A program made the position numbers and the translations under genes. A DNA stretch of 64,000 nt from NCBI RefSeq assembly GCF_000155735.2, contig NC_020908.1, positions 3,663,001-3,727,000 on the forward strand, given 5' to 3'. Source of the DNA: Octadecabacter arcticus 238. GTDB taxonomy: Bacteria; Pseudomonadota; Alphaproteobacteria; Rhodobacterales; Rhodobacteraceae. Every line of letters starts with the position of its first letter. The first letter of the stretch is position 1. This document shows, in pieces, positions 44,219 to 53,610 of the stretch. The notes beneath the pieces are model-generated. The model made no database searches. It had not been told where the DNA came from and worked only from the letters and a program-made list of their open reading frames with translations.

Positions 44219-45058
44219 GCTCAGGACTCATAACCAAAATATGACGGTTGCGGCGAGAGCGATTGCGGAGAGGAAGACTGTTGGTGATCTGTCGTAGCGA
44301 GTTGCGACGCGGCGCCAATCTTTGAGCCTTCCGAACATTCTCTCGATACGGTTGCGTCGTTTGTAACGGCGCTTGTCGTACTTGACGGTCTTTTTGCGCG
44401 ACTTGCGACCGGGGATGCAGGGCGTTGTGCCCTTGTCTACAAGGGTTTCACGGAACCAATCAGCATCGTACCCTCTGTCAGCGAGGAGCCAGTCAGCCTC
44501 AGGCAGATTATTCATCAAGGCGGCTGCACCAGGGTAATCACTGACTTGTCCTGCTGTGATGAAGAGGCGGATTGGTCGTCCGCTGGTGTCTGTGACAGCA
44601 TGTAGCTTTGTATTCATACCGCCCTTGGTCAACCCGATCAGGCGTCCTCGCCCCCCTTTTTTAACCGCAGGCTGGCGGCCGTACGATGTGCTTTGAGGTA
44701 GGTGGCGTCGATTGAGATGGTTTTGTTGTCGGGGGCCTGCTCGGCCAGCCCCATCAAGATTTGGGCAAATATGCCCATATCACTCCAGCGCTTCCATCGA
44801 TTATATAGCGTCTTCGGCGGTCCATACTCGGAAGGTGCATCACACCACCTTAAACCATTGCGATTGATGAAGATAATGCCACTCAAAACACGACGGTCAT
44901 CCACACGAGCACGACCTCGGCTCTTTGGAGAGTACGGCCGGAGACGCTCCATCTGCGCCTCAGTCAGCCAATACAAATTGCTCATAATACCCCCCTACAA
45001 TTGAAGACTATGAATCACCACAACGCGACAAACTCAATCAATTAATGGGTCCTGACCC
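44219..45058 (-). mobile_element. IS5 family element, IS427 group
   Basis: About 840 bp with imperfect inverted ends (left TCAGGACTCATAACC; right, opposite strand, TCAGGACCCATTAAT). It carries two overlapping-frame orfs with a slippery run between them. Inserted between trmL and an IS630 copy. Confidence 0.82.
44228..44985 (-). CDS. IS5/IS427 transposase made from two frames by -1 frameshifting
   Basis: The first frame (44985-44638, 115 residues) reads MSNLYWLTEAQMERLRPYSP through SIDATYLKAHRTAASLRLKK. The second (from about 44650 down to 44228) reads RGRLIGLTKGGMNTKLHAVT, LLADRGYDADWFRE and RNRIERMFGRLKDWRR. The join lies at A6G6 (AAAAAAGGGGGGC); a -1 shift on this heptamer-like run gives one continuous DDE protein of about 250 residues. 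Programmed frameshifting is known in this IS group, so the gene is probably functional. Confidence 0.82.
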
Positions 45059-45344
45059 TAGGACCAAACCGAAGGCGCATTACCAAGCGGCGACACCCGT
45101 TAGGGCCGGAATTTCGCTCCAAAAACCAACATCCGCTCCATCACATTTATCTAAAGATACCTCGTCGCACCCTAAGATAGTGCGCATTTAAGATGAGTGT
45201 GCCGTATACTTAAGAGTGTATTATTTAGTGGAGTAGTTCGATGTTCTTGACGATTTCGTGGGGATCCCACAAGGCTTGCCGTTTCGGTTTGAGCGATTTC
45301 ATGTTTGACATTCATTCCAGAAATCGAGCTTGAAATGGATACTA
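45059..45344. other. Non-coding spacer
   Basis: About 285 nt of relatively AT-rich sequence between IS5 and IS630 copy 5, with no recognisable gene. Confidence 0.4.
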
Positions 45345-46537
45345 TACTCCCGCGCCTGAATTGACCTGAGGTTTTCCCCTCAAATCACTTTGTATTCCTT
45401 GAGCGATATGACGCGGAAGTTGTCGGTGACGGTGTCGCGGAACTCTGGCCATTTTTCTGGCAGGGTCTTGCGGAAGAAGTCGAAAATGGCCTCTGTGAAT
45501 TGGTTGAACGTTGCATAGTGCCGATTGTGGGTGACCCATTTGTGCATAACACCCCAAAGACGCTCGATCGGGTTGAGGTGCGGGGCATATGCTGGCAAGA
45601 AATGCAACTTCACCCGACGTTCTGGGCTGTCCAGCCATGGCTGTAGTATCTTGGCATGATGATAGCGGGCATTGTCGACAAAGACGTGGATGGCCGTCTT
45701 GGTTTGGTTGTTGCGTTCCAACTTTTCCAGCATCTGTCGGGTTGTCTGGGCATTGATCTTCTCGCCTTCCACAAAGGTGAACTGGAAAGTCTCAAGGTCA
45801 AGCGCGCCCTGAATGTTGAGCCGCTTGCGCCCTGATGTCGCCTTCAGGGCCGTCTTTTGTCCCTTGGGGAACCAACCATGGGCGGGGCGGCTCTGGTGTT
45901 CGGGGTGGACAGCGTCCGAAAAGACAACCATCTCATCTGCGGCCAACCCGTTCATCAGGGCCTCATATTTGGCAATAAACGCAGCCTGCTTGGCTTCATC
46001 GGCCTGTGCAGGCAGCAATTGTGGTTTCTTATACGCGAACCCCAGGCGGCGCATCAGCTTGGCGGCTCCCGACGTGCTGTAGTTTTGGTCGCACTCGGCT
46101 AGAACATAGGCACAGACCTCATCGGCATTGCGGGCAGGCTGCGCGGTGAAATGGGCTCTCACCGCCTGCTCTTGCACGACGGACAAATGACCCTGACGCT
46201 GGCTGTAGTCCTTCAGACCGAAAAACGATAGTCCCGCACCGGCAAAGGCAAATCGCCACTCCGTCAAAACTGTCGGGCCAATATCCAAAATCCGGCAAAC
46301 CGTTCCGGCGTCTTCTCCTGCGTCCAAAAGAAGAAACGCGCGCGCCCGTTTCCAAACAAGGGCGTCAACTTTGCGGCGGCGGCAAAGCGCTTCAAGTGCT
46401 ATGCGCTGCTCGTCGGATAAGGAGACTGTTTTGTATTGCTTGCTCATAAACTCAAAATACAGACTGAACCGCCTTTGGCCATGCGACGAAGTGAATCGCA
46501 GGCCCAAAATCGTCAGGTCAATTCAGGCGCAGAAGTA
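45345..46537 (-). mobile_element. IS630 family element, copy 5
   Basis: 1193 bp, same ends as the other copies, with TA on both sides. Its right end cuts a conserved Rhodobacteraceae-type gene whose fragment follows. Confidence 0.92.
45380..46447 (-). CDS. IS630 transposase, copy 5
   Basis: 355 residues from MSKQYKTVSLSDEQR. Its protein matches copy 2 except at the Asn/Thr position in FVDNARYHH. All DDE motifs are present; intact. Confidence 0.92.
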   Translation of the reverse strand: MSKQYKTVSLSDEQRIALEALCRRRKVDALVWKRARAFLLLDAGEDAGTVCRILDIGPTVLTEWRFAFAGAGLSFFGLKDYSQRQGHLSVVQEQAVRAHFTAQPARNADEVCAYVLAECDQNYSTSGAAKLMRRLGFAYKKPQLLPAQADEAKQAAFIAKYEALMNGLAADEMVVFSDAVHPEHQSRPAHGWFPKGQKTALKATSGRKRLNIQGALDLETFQFTFVEGEKINAQTTRQMLEKLERNNQTKTAIHVFVDNARYHHAKILQPWLDSPERRVKLHFLPAYAPHLNPIERLWGVMHKWVTHNRHYATFNQFTEAIFDFFRKTLPEKWPEFRDTVTDNFRVISLKEYKVI

Positions 46538-46540
46538 TAC

Positions 46541-46790
46541 ATGTAAGACTCTGACCGTTTCATACGGCGCCTTCTCGTTCACATTGGAAAAACTTTCCGA
46601 CCCCGTTGAAGCGCTGAAATTGATCACGGACAATTTCAGAGATTTGGTCGCCGGTGATCGATATTTTGGGTCGGAGCCACGGACCCCAAATGATCAAGGG
46701 TTAGCCAAAACTGTCGAACGCGACACCGCGAACAGCGATGACGCTGTCGCACTCCATCCAGACTCTGAAACCACTTCTGTCAAATTACAG
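46541..46790 (+). pseudogene. Fragment of a conserved alphaproteobacterial protein, N-terminal domain
   Basis: Reads CKTLTVSYGAFSFTLEKLSD then PVEALKLITDNFRDLVAGDR and YFGSEPRTPNDQGLAK. I recognise this pattern (VSYGTFSCTLEGFDxPFxTM and FRDLAADDRYFGAEPP) from a Rhodobacteraceae hypothetical protein, but no function is known to me. The start is cut by IS630 and the C-terminal part is missing, ending against the opposed cytochrome peroxidase fragment. Confidence 0.55.
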
Positions 46791-47124
46791 GCAGCGCAGG
46801 CGCGTTGCGCGGGATGCGTTCTTCTGGCGGATTGTCAGTATCAACGATGCGGTCCGGTCCCAACCCGATACCACCGTCACCGATGGCCAAAGACACCCCG
46901 TCCGCTGTGCCCAGCGTCGGATGGTGGCACGTCGCGCAGGCGATGTTCTGGTTGCCGGACAGGATTGCGTCGTAAAACAACAATTGACCCAAACGAACCT
47001 CTGCGGGGTTTGTGACTTCATAATCAGCGTCCACCGCCGCGTCCGGCAACACTTGTGCTGCCACAGGTCCTGCCAATGAAAACGCGATCAAACTTAGAAC
47101 TGCACAGATTTTCCTCGTCGTCAT
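46780..47124 (-). pseudogene. Di-heme cytochrome c peroxidase / MauG-like, N-terminal fragment
   Basis: 114 residues: signal peptide (about 1-23, ending VAAQ), VRLGQLLFYDAILSGNQNIA, then the heme c motif CATCH with the following HP, and IGLGPDRIVDTDNPPEERIP. It stops after RNAPALPVI, where the family normally continues for about 300 residues including a second heme motif, so it is truncated. The join with the opposed fragment at 46541-46790 marks a deletion or rearrangement. Confidence 0.8.
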
Positions 47125-47208
47125 ACTTGATCCCCTCGCGCTGCCCTCCCATTGATGGGCGCAACGGCAGCGCGATGCAATCGCCAGATTAACGTCGGGA
47201 AGTATCGC

Positions 47209-47988
47209 CTAGACAGTCCCGCCGAGCGACCCTTCAAGCGTCGCCATCTCTTGGCCACCCGCCATCATATCCTGCAATTTTTCCGGCGTAATTTCGCCTT
47301 TCAACGCAGTGCCCAGCGTTTTGCCACGGTTCAGCACCGTGAACCGATCCCCCACCGCCATCGCATGGCGCACGTTGTGGGTGATAAACACAACCGCGAT
47401 GCCCTGTTTGCGCACCTTGTCGATGGTCGCCAGAACATTCGCCGTCTGGCGCACGCCCAGCGCGGATGTCGGCTCATCCAAAATCAGCACTTTGGCGCCA
47501 AAATGCACCGCGCGGGCAATCGCAACAGTCTGACGTTCACCACCAGACAAGGTGCCAACCGCCTGATCGGGGCCGCGCAGATTGATGCCCATCTTGCGCA
47601 TCTCGGCCATGGCAACGTCGTTGGCATAGTCATGATCAAACATCTTGATCGGTCCAAATTTTTTGATCGGCTCATTGCCCATAAAAAAGTTCCGGCTCAC
47701 GCTCATCAATGGGATCATCCCGAGGTGCTGGTGCACCGTCGCAATCCCAGCGGTAATCGCATCGCGCGGGTTGGCGAAATTCATCGCCTTGCCCTCAAAC
47801 ACGATCTCGCCTTTTGTGGGTTTATGCACCCCCGACATGGTCTTGATGAACGTCGACTTTCCGGCGCCGTTGTCACCCAATAGGCAATGACATTCGCCTG
47901 CTTGGACATCGACAGACACCCCTGCCAGCGCAATCACGCTGCCAAAATGTTTTTCGATATTCTTCATCTGGATAATAGGATCAGACAT
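47209..47988 (-). CDS. Sugar ABC transporter ATP-binding protein (FrcA-like)
   Basis: 259-residue single-domain ATPase as in fructose/inositol importers: Walker [10 protein letters not shown] (near 37-45), signature [15 protein letters not shown], Walker [22 protein letters not shown]. It is 1-2 nt from the permease gene. Encoded beside inositol catabolic genes and a shared operator, it probably imports an inositol or related sugar. Confidence 0.9.
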   Translation of the reverse strand: MSDPIIQMKNIEKHFGSVIALAGVSVDVQAGECHCLLGDNGAGKSTFIKTMSGVHKPTKGEIVFEGKAMNFANPRDAITAGIATVHQHLGMIPLMSVSRNFFMGNEPIKKFGPIKMFDHDYANDVAMAEMRKMGINLRGPDQAVGTLSGGERQTVAIARAVHFGAKVLILDEPTSALGVRQTANVLATIDKVRKQGIAVVFITHNVRHAMAVGDRFTVLNRGKTLGTALKGEITPEKLQDMMAGGQEMATLEGSLGGTV

Positions 47989-47989
47989 A

Positions 47990-49102
47990 TCAACGCTCCC
48001 CCGTGATGGTGCGACGAATATAGGTGTTCAGGATTACCGCCGCGAGAAGGATGACACCAAGGAACACCCGGAACAGGCTTGATTCGACGTTGGCAAAGAA
48101 CAACCCCTGCTGCACGACACCAAAGATCAACGCGCCCAAGGCCGCGCCGATCACAGACCCATAACCACCCGTCAACAACGCGCCGCCGATGACGACCGCG
48201 ATGATCGCCTCAAACTCTTTCAGGATGCCGCGATCCGCACCTGCGGACCCGAATTCCATCACCTGACAGACCGCAAAGACTGTGGCGCAAAAGGCTGTGA
48301 ACATGAACATTCTGATCTTCACACTGTTTACGGGAACACCGGCATTGCGCGCTGCATCGGCGTCACCACCAGCGGCGTAAATCCAATTACCGAACCGCGT
48401 GCGGGTCAAAATAAAATGCCCGACAATCACCAGACCAAGCGCCCAGACAATCAGCATCGGTATGCCATTTACAACAGGTTCGCCCGCGCGATTACCGCGT
48501 TCAAAAACATTGATAATGCCCCTGTCGCCCAGCCATACAAAAATTGGCCCACCGATCTCGGCCCCGAAAATCGGTGCCAGCCAGTCGCCTTCAGCCGCCT
48601 CGCGGATGCCACCGATAATGGTTTTACGTTCCAGCGTCTGCGGAATGAAAATCGTAAATCCGCGCAGGATGAACAATGTCGCCAGCGTGACAATAAAACT
48701 AGGCAATCCAGTCTTCACCACGATGTAGCCATTCAACGCCCCGAACGCGACGCAGATCACAAAGGTGATCAGAATTGCTATCCACATCGGCCAACCCAAC
48801 GTCACCCCGAAAATGGCGATCATCATCCCCGCAAAACCGATCATTGACCCGACGGACAAATCAAACTCGCCCGCGATCATCAAAAGACACGCACCCACTG
48901 CGATAATCATGAATTGCGCAGAGACCACGGACCAGTTCATCACGCCTTGTGAATTGAACATGCCGCTATCGAAAGCAAACAAACCAAAGAACACAAAAAC
49001 CGCGACCGTACCAACCATGCCACCCAATTCAGGGCGCATCAGGGCTTGTCGAAACTTCGACGTTTCTTTGATTCTTTCGTCACCATTTGAGACGTCAGAC
49101 AT
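47990..49102 (-). CDS. Sugar ABC transporter permease (FrcC-like)
   Basis: 370-residue BPD_transp_2 permease with about nine to ten hydrophobic segments. Landmarks: [36 protein letters not shown] and [18 protein letters not shown], the coupling-loop region. Located between the ATPase and the binding-protein gene, downstream of a strong hairpin. Confidence 0.92.
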   Translation of the reverse strand: MSDVSNGDERIKETSKFRQALMRPELGGMVGTVAVFVFFGLFAFDSGMFNSQGVMNWSVVSAQFMIIAVGACLLMIAGEFDLSVGSMIGFAGMMIAIFGVTLGWPMWIAILITFVICVAFGALNGYIVVKTGLPSFIVTLATLFILRGFTIFIPQTLERKTIIGGIREAAEGDWLAPIFGAEIGGPIFVWLGDRGIINVFERGNRAGEPVVNGIPMLIVWALGLVIVGHFILTRTRFGNWIYAAGGDADAARNAGVPVNSVKIRMFMFTAFCATVFAVCQVMEFGSAGADRGILKEFEAIIAVVIGGALLTGGYGSVIGAALGALIFGVVQQGLFFANVESSLFRVFLGVILLAAVILNTYIRRTITGER

Positions 49103-49144
49103 CGGGATTTCCTTTAGTCAGATTGAGAAAAATTGGATAAAAAA

Positions 49145-49172
49145 GGCGGCCACAGCGCTTGCCACGGCCGCC
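49145..49172 (-). terminator. Hairpin with U-run between binding-protein and permease genes
   Basis: On the - strand GGCGGCC / GGCCGCC is followed by TTTTTT, a standard intrinsic terminator 23 nt after the binding-protein stop. Read-through would give lower expression of the permease and ATPase. Confidence 0.75.
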
Positions 49173-49194
49173 CATTTTTTTTCAGACGCTAAGT

Positions 49195-50154
49195 CTAGCG
49201 GTATTCGCCTGCGAACTTTTCTACCAACTCAAGGCCGTCAGCTGTCACAAAGCCCGGACCGGAGTTGATGTTGTTGCCTGGCAGAACGCCCAAGCGGTGG
49301 TAGTTGGCCATCACGACAACCGGCAGGTAGGCCTGCAGGAACGGCTGCTGGTCGATGCCCCATTCAATGGTGCCCGCCTTGATGCCCGCCACGATGTTTT
49401 CACCGAGGTCAAACGTGCCAAAGTAGATCGCGCCAGCCATGCCGTTTTCGTCCAGCGCCAGAAGCGTCGGATCAGCCGAGGTTGGCCCAAGCGTCAGGAT
49501 CGCATCGGTTTCCGGATTGGCCGAAAGGTAGGCCATAACACGGTTCTTGACCTCGGACGGGTCTTGACCGGAATCGATCATCTGGTTGCCCAGTTCGATG
49601 CCCAGACCATCGGCGAAACCTTGGCAACGCTCAGTGGACGACGGGCTTGAGATGTAGTGGTTAACGCAAAGGAACGACCCAACGCCGTCACCGGATGCAC
49701 GCAGACCAGCCGCAAAGCCAGCATCGTATTCAGGCTGACCAACATACATCAGCGCACCAACTTCACGTGCTTGCGCAGGCGAGCCGGAGTTCATGATGAT
49801 CACATCAACACCGCTATCAACAGCAGCCCTGATTGGGCCACTTAGAACATCATAATCTGCCAGTGTCGTAATGATACCGTCTGGCTGGGATGCGGCCGCT
49901 TGTTCGATGATGCGGGCCATATCAGCCAAGTCACCTGTTGGCGGGTTGCGGTATTCAACGTTCACGTCCATCTGCTCACCCGCGAGGGCGATGCCGTTTT
50001 TGACAGTGTTCCACCAGCTGTCCGAATCAGGTGCGTGGCTGACCAGAATATAGGTCAAATCATCGCCGTGGCCGTCCGCAATCGCAGTGCTCGCCATAAA
50101 TGGCGCCGCAAAGATCGCAGCCGTCGCAAAGAGCGTGGCTTTCGAAAATTTCAT
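49195..50154 (-). CDS. Periplasmic sugar-binding protein (FrcB-like)
   Basis: 319 residues from ATG at 50154 (MKFSKATLFATAAIF), preceded by TTGGGAGGAAAAC; a longer frame to 50229 lacks a ribosome site. Signal peptide about 1-26 (ending AIADG). Peripla_BP_4 fold: ILVSHAPDSDSWWNTVKNGI, GIITTLADYDVL, VDVIIMNSGSP, CVNHYISSPSSTERCQGF. A 24-bp operator lies upstream, shared with the divergent LacI-type regulator. Ligand inferred from the adjacent inositol genes. Confidence 0.9.
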   Translation of the reverse strand: MKFSKATLFATAAIFAAPFMASTAIADGHGDDLTYILVSHAPDSDSWWNTVKNGIALAGEQMDVNVEYRNPPTGDLADMARIIEQAAASQPDGIITTLADYDVLSGPIRAAVDSGVDVIIMNSGSPAQAREVGALMYVGQPEYDAGFAAGLRASGDGVGSFLCVNHYISSPSSTERCQGFADGLGIELGNQMIDSGQDPSEVKNRVMAYLSANPETDAILTLGPTSADPTLLALDENGMAGAIYFGTFDLGENIVAGIKAGTIEWGIDQQPFLQAYLPVVVMANYHRLGVLPGNNINSGPGFVTADGLELVEKFAGEYR

Positions 50155-50238
50155 GTTTTCCTCCCAAGGAATTTCAATTCTGAAACGTAAAGGGGGTTCA
50201 CACACCCCCTTCTGCACAGATTGAAGCATGAGTCGTTT

Positions 50239-50262
50239 CTTTTTGCAACCGGTTGCAAAAAG
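50239..50262. promoter_or_regulatory. LacI-type operator 1
   Basis: A perfect 24-bp palindrome centred on TTTGCAACCGGTTGCAAA, with the central CG typical of LacI-family sites. It lies between the divergent importer operon (start 50154) and the regulator gene (start 50357). The same 18-bp core recurs at 54754-54771. Confidence 0.88.
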
Positions 50263-50356
50263 AAGTTACAAAGTTCAGGCTGCAATCCACGTGAAAGCTG
50301 GATAAACACGGTGGACCCGACTGCGGGACAGATTGCGAAAATGGACCAATAAACCA

Positions 50357-51373
50357 ATGCCAATGATGACCAGACCCGTCACCCTGAAAGATGTCGCGAA
50401 CCGAGCGGGCGTTTCGACCTCCGCCGTGTCGCGCGCCTTTACCGATGGCGCGTCCGTGTCTGAAAAAATGCGCCGCAAGGTTGAAAAGGCCGCGTCGGAC
50501 TTGGGATACTCGCCCAACGCCTTGGCCTCGTCCCTGACCACGGGGCGCACCAAATTGATCGGGCTGGTGTCCAACAACTTTCACAACCCGATTTTTTTGC
50601 AAGTCTTCGATCTGTTCACCCGCAAACTTCAGGACAAGGGCCTGCGTCCGCTGCTGATGAACCTGAGTGATGAACAAGACGCGCTGACCTCCGTGCGCCG
50701 CTTAAAACAATATTCCGTCGACGGCGTCATCGTCGCGTCTTCTACCTTGCCGCCAGAATTCTCCAAGGCATTTCGCGACGCAGGCGTGCCCGTAGTCAAC
50801 AGTTTTGGGCGCTTTTCAACCACACCGGACGTCCATGTTGTCGGCGTCGACAATTCCGAATGTGGTCGCATGGCGGCGCGCGAACTGGTGGCGCGCGGCT
50901 ATGCCTCTGTTGGTTTTATGGGCGGTCCGGAAACCGCCACGTCGACGCAAGACCGCTTTCGCGGCTTCTCGCAAGAACTCGCCAAACACCCCGACGTCGC
51001 GCGGCGCCATTCATTTGCCAGTGATTATTCTTTCGACGCAGGCCGCGCTGAAATGCAGCGCCTCATCGCAGACAGCCCCCTCGCAGAGGCTTATTTTTGC
51101 GGCGACGACGTGCTGTCCATCGGCGCACTCTCCGCACTTGCGGACGCAGGCCTGAACGTGCCGCGCGACATCGGCATTATCGGGTTCAACGACATGGAAA
51201 TGGCACGCTGGGAGAACATCAACCTGACCACAATCGGCCAGCCAATCGAACAGATCATCCATTCTTCCGTCGAACTGATCGTTGCGATGCTGGATGATCC
51301 CGACCGCTACCCCGAGGTCCGCTTGTTCCCGTGCAAAATGGTAGAACGGGGCACCCTGCGCCCCGCTCCATAG
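50357..51373 (+). CDS. LacI family transcriptional regulator of the inositol region
   Basis: About 338 residues from ATG at 50357 (MPMMTRPVTLKDVA); further ATGs at 50363 and 50366 are also possible, and a TTG at 50333 is less likely. The N-terminal helix-turn-helix VTLKDVANRAGVSTSAVSRA is followed by a hinge (NALASSLTTGRT) and a sugar-binding domain ending in IGIIGFNDMEMARWENINL. The 18-bp palindromes at 50245 and 54754 fit it, and their positions define a regulon of importer and iol genes. Likely a repressor released by an inositol intermediate. Confidence 0.88.
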   Translation: MPMMTRPVTLKDVANRAGVSTSAVSRAFTDGASVSEKMRRKVEKAASDLGYSPNALASSLTTGRTKLIGLVSNNFHNPIFLQVFDLFTRKLQDKGLRPLLMNLSDEQDALTSVRRLKQYSVDGVIVASSTLPPEFSKAFRDAGVPVVNSFGRFSTTPDVHVVGVDNSECGRMAARELVARGYASVGFMGGPETATSTQDRFRGFSQELAKHPDVARRHSFASDYSFDAGRAEMQRLIADSPLAEAYFCGDDVLSIGALSALADAGLNVPRDIGIIGFNDMEMARWENINLTTIGQPIEQIIHSSVELIVAMLDDPDRYPEVRLFPCKMVERGTLRPAP

Positions 51374-51449
51374 CCTTAACACCTTGTTAATAAACGATAA
51401 CCTTACCCGCGGATAAGGTCACCTCAGATACGTTCATCTGAACAACGCG

Positions 51450-52583
51450 TCATCTAAACATAGGCGGCCTTGCGTCCACCCATTCACCATCCGCCTTGGC
51501 CGATGCCACTGCCTGATGCACCGCCGCCATGGATCGCAATCCGTCCTCAGCTGTCGGCAACCCGTCGCGGACCTCGCCACGGATCGAGGCGGCCAGATCA
51601 ACGTAGATATTGGCCACCGCCAACGGGAATCCTTCGGGGTGCGCAATCGCGACACGCGACAGGCGCGATGCCTCATCCGACAGCCCGCCTTCGCCCTTTT
51701 CCATGATCTGCGTGCGCCCGCCAACGGGCGTGTAATAGACTTGGTTGGGCTGCTCGGACGCCCAACGCATGCCGCCGGTTTCACCAAACACCTGAATGTC
51801 GAACCCGTGCTGGCGACCAATCGCCACCGAACTTGTCCAAAGCCGCCCAACCGTGCCGCCCTCAAGCCGAAAGTTCACCATCGCGTCGTCTTCCAACGTG
51901 CGGCTGTCAATGGTCGACGCGAAATCCGCCGACAGCTTGCGCACGTGGTCGCCTGCGATAAACGAAGCCATGTGCAGCGCATGAATTCCGCAATCGGCAA
52001 ATTGGCCAGACACACCCGCTATGGCCGGATCATAGCGCCACCTTACCCGCGGGTTATCCGCATCGCTCGCGTCACCGTGGTGTCCATGACTAAAGTTCGT
52101 CACAATCAAACGCACCTTGCCGACCTGCCCCGTATGCACGATCTCTCGCATTTCGCGCACCATCGGATAGGCGGAATAACAGTAGTTCACAGCACAAATT
52201 TTACCAGCTTTCGCGGCGACCTTCACGATCTCCTCGCCTTCTTCCACGCTCATCGTCATCGGCTTTTCGCACAGCACATTGAACCCACCCTCAAGGAAGG
52301 CCTTGGTGATCTCAAAATGCGTCGAGTTGGGAGTTGCGACGGTCACAAGATCGACGCGGTCGTCGCGCGCGGATTCCCCCGCCAACATCTCACGCCAATC
52401 GCCGTAAGCGCGGTCTGCATCCACGCCCAAAGACTGCGCGTAGGCGCGCCCCTTGCCGGCGTCGTGATCCAGCGCACCGGCAGCCAAAACAAAATTGCCA
52501 TCAGCTTGCGCGCCCAACCGGTGCGCGGGGCCGATCTGGCTGCCTTCGCCGCCACCAATCATTCCCCAATTCAATCTCTTCAT
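51450..52583 (-). CDS. Gfo/Idh/MocA oxidoreductase 1
   Basis: 377 residues from ATG at 52583 (MKRLNWGMIGGGEGSQIGPA), preceded by GGGAGAACATTG. The frame extends 10 codons upstream, but those codons come from a spacer. Rossmann fold GxGxxG-like MIGGGEGS at the N-terminus, VATPNSTHFEI, and the CEKPMTMS motif near residue 112 with the conserved Lys. NAD(P)-dependent dehydrogenation of an inositol, inosose or sugar is expected. Last gene of a - strand trio with iolE and a second dehydrogenase. Confidence 0.88.
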   Translation of the reverse strand: MKRLNWGMIGGGEGSQIGPAHRLGAQADGNFVLAAGALDHDAGKGRAYAQSLGVDADRAYGDWREMLAGESARDDRVDLVTVATPNSTHFEITKAFLEGGFNVLCEKPMTMSVEEGEEIVKVAAKAGKICAVNYCYSAYPMVREMREIVHTGQVGKVRLIVTNFSHGHHGDASDADNPRVRWRYDPAIAGVSGQFADCGIHALHMASFIAGDHVRKLSADFASTIDSRTLEDDAMVNFRLEGGTVGRLWTSSVAIGRQHGFDIQVFGETGGMRWASEQPNQVYYTPVGGRTQIMEKGEGGLSDEASRLSRVAIAHPEGFPLAVANIYVDLAASIRGEVRDGLPTAEDGLRSMAAVHQAVASAKADGEWVDARPPMFR

Positions 52584-52631
52584 CAATGTTCTCCCGACTG
52601 GGGCTCCCCCCATGTTTCATCTTTATTCCAG

Positions 52632-52712
52632 ACCAGGGCTCCGCCCGTCTTGGGCTAAAACGATCCAAAGGACCGTTTCTTTTCCGCCCGCGACACTCTC
52701 CCCGAAGGGCCG
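52632..52712. repeat. Intergenic second-type palindromic repeat
   Basis: Contains GGGCTCCGCCCG followed by a hairpin AAACGATCC / GGACCGTTT with loop AAA (one mismatch). Same layout as the insertions at 8334-8405 and 12951-13014, here in a gene spacer rather than a transposase. Confidence 0.6.
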
Positions 52713-52718
52713 GTTGGC

Positions 52719-53606
52719 CTAAAACCCTATGCTTTGCAGGTATTCTCGGTTGGCTTTCGCGTCTTCCATCGGCGTCCCCGGCATGCTGGGATCACAGTCC
52801 TGTTCGACCGTGCACCAACCCTCGAACCCAGCGTCGATCAACACCTGACGCACGGCTGCAAAGTCCACATCGCCCTGTCCTAGATTGCAGAAAATCCCCT
52901 GCCCGCACGCGGTGTAAAAATCAGTGCGCTTGGCCACAACATCGGCCTTCACGACCGGATCAATATCCTTGAAATGCATGTAGCTGATGCGATCCATATG
53001 GCGCTTCATGAACGCCACCGGATCAAAGCCCGCGTAGGAATGGTGGCCCGTGTCGAAACATATTTTCAGGATGCTGTCATCGACCTCATCCAGAAGGCGT
53101 TCAAGTTCAGGCTCAAAATCCATGAACCCCGCCGCATGGGCGTGTATGCCAACCGTCAGCCCGTGATCGACACCGATCCTGGCGGTCTCGGCGATGCGGT
53201 CGCGGTAGGCGGTCCATTCCGCCTTGTCCATCTGTTCGGCCTCATTCACTCGGCCCGCCGTCGGGGCACGACGCGGTGAAATTGAGTCGATTAAAACCAG
53301 ATGTTGCGCACCATGTGCTGCCAACGCCTTGCAGGTTCGCACGGTGCCATCCAGCACGTCGCCCCACGCATCAGGGTCATGATAGGGGCGAAACACCACG
53401 CCGCCGATTAGTTCGAGATCGTGTTCAGCCAGACCCTCTCCCAGCTCGACAGGGTCTTCGGGCATGAAGCCGACAGGCCCCAGTTCAATCCCCTTATATC
53501 CGGCGTCAGCGCATTGCTTCAGCACCGATTTCCACGTGGGATACGCAGGATCGGACGCGAATTCGATGCCCCAAGAACAGGGCGCATTGCCGATACGAAT
53601 TGTCAT
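52719..53606 (-). CDS. iolE: Inosose dehydratase-like sugar isomerase/epimerase
   Basis: 295-residue AP-endonuclease-2-type TIM barrel. The opening GNAPCSWGIEF and GYKGIELGPVGFMPED are typical of IolE. Metal-binding residues fit CFDTGHHSYAG, MHFKDID and EQDCDPSMPG. IolE dehydrates scyllo-inosose to the trihydroxycyclohexane-dione, the substrate of IolD, encoded divergently nearby. It is 4 nt from the upstream dehydrogenase gene. A 2-keto-myo-inositol epimerase role (IolH/IolI type) is an alternative. Confidence 0.82.
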   Translation of the reverse strand: MTIRIGNAPCSWGIEFASDPAYPTWKSVLKQCADAGYKGIELGPVGFMPEDPVELGEGLAEHDLELIGGVVFRPYHDPDAWGDVLDGTVRTCKALAAHGAQHLVLIDSISPRRAPTAGRVNEAEQMDKAEWTAYRDRIAETARIGVDHGLTVGIHAHAAGFMDFEPELERLLDEVDDSILKICFDTGHHSYAGFDPVAFMKRHMDRISYMHFKDIDPVVKADVVAKRTDFYTACGQGIFCNLGQGDVDFAAVRQVLIDAGFEGWCTVEQDCDPSMPGTPMEDAKANREYLQSIGF

Positions 53607-53610
53607 ATTT

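Noticed and set aside
13226..46539. Small frames of 63-98 residues repeated in every IS630 copy
   Set aside because: They are other-frame shadows of the transposase, repeated only because the element is repeated.
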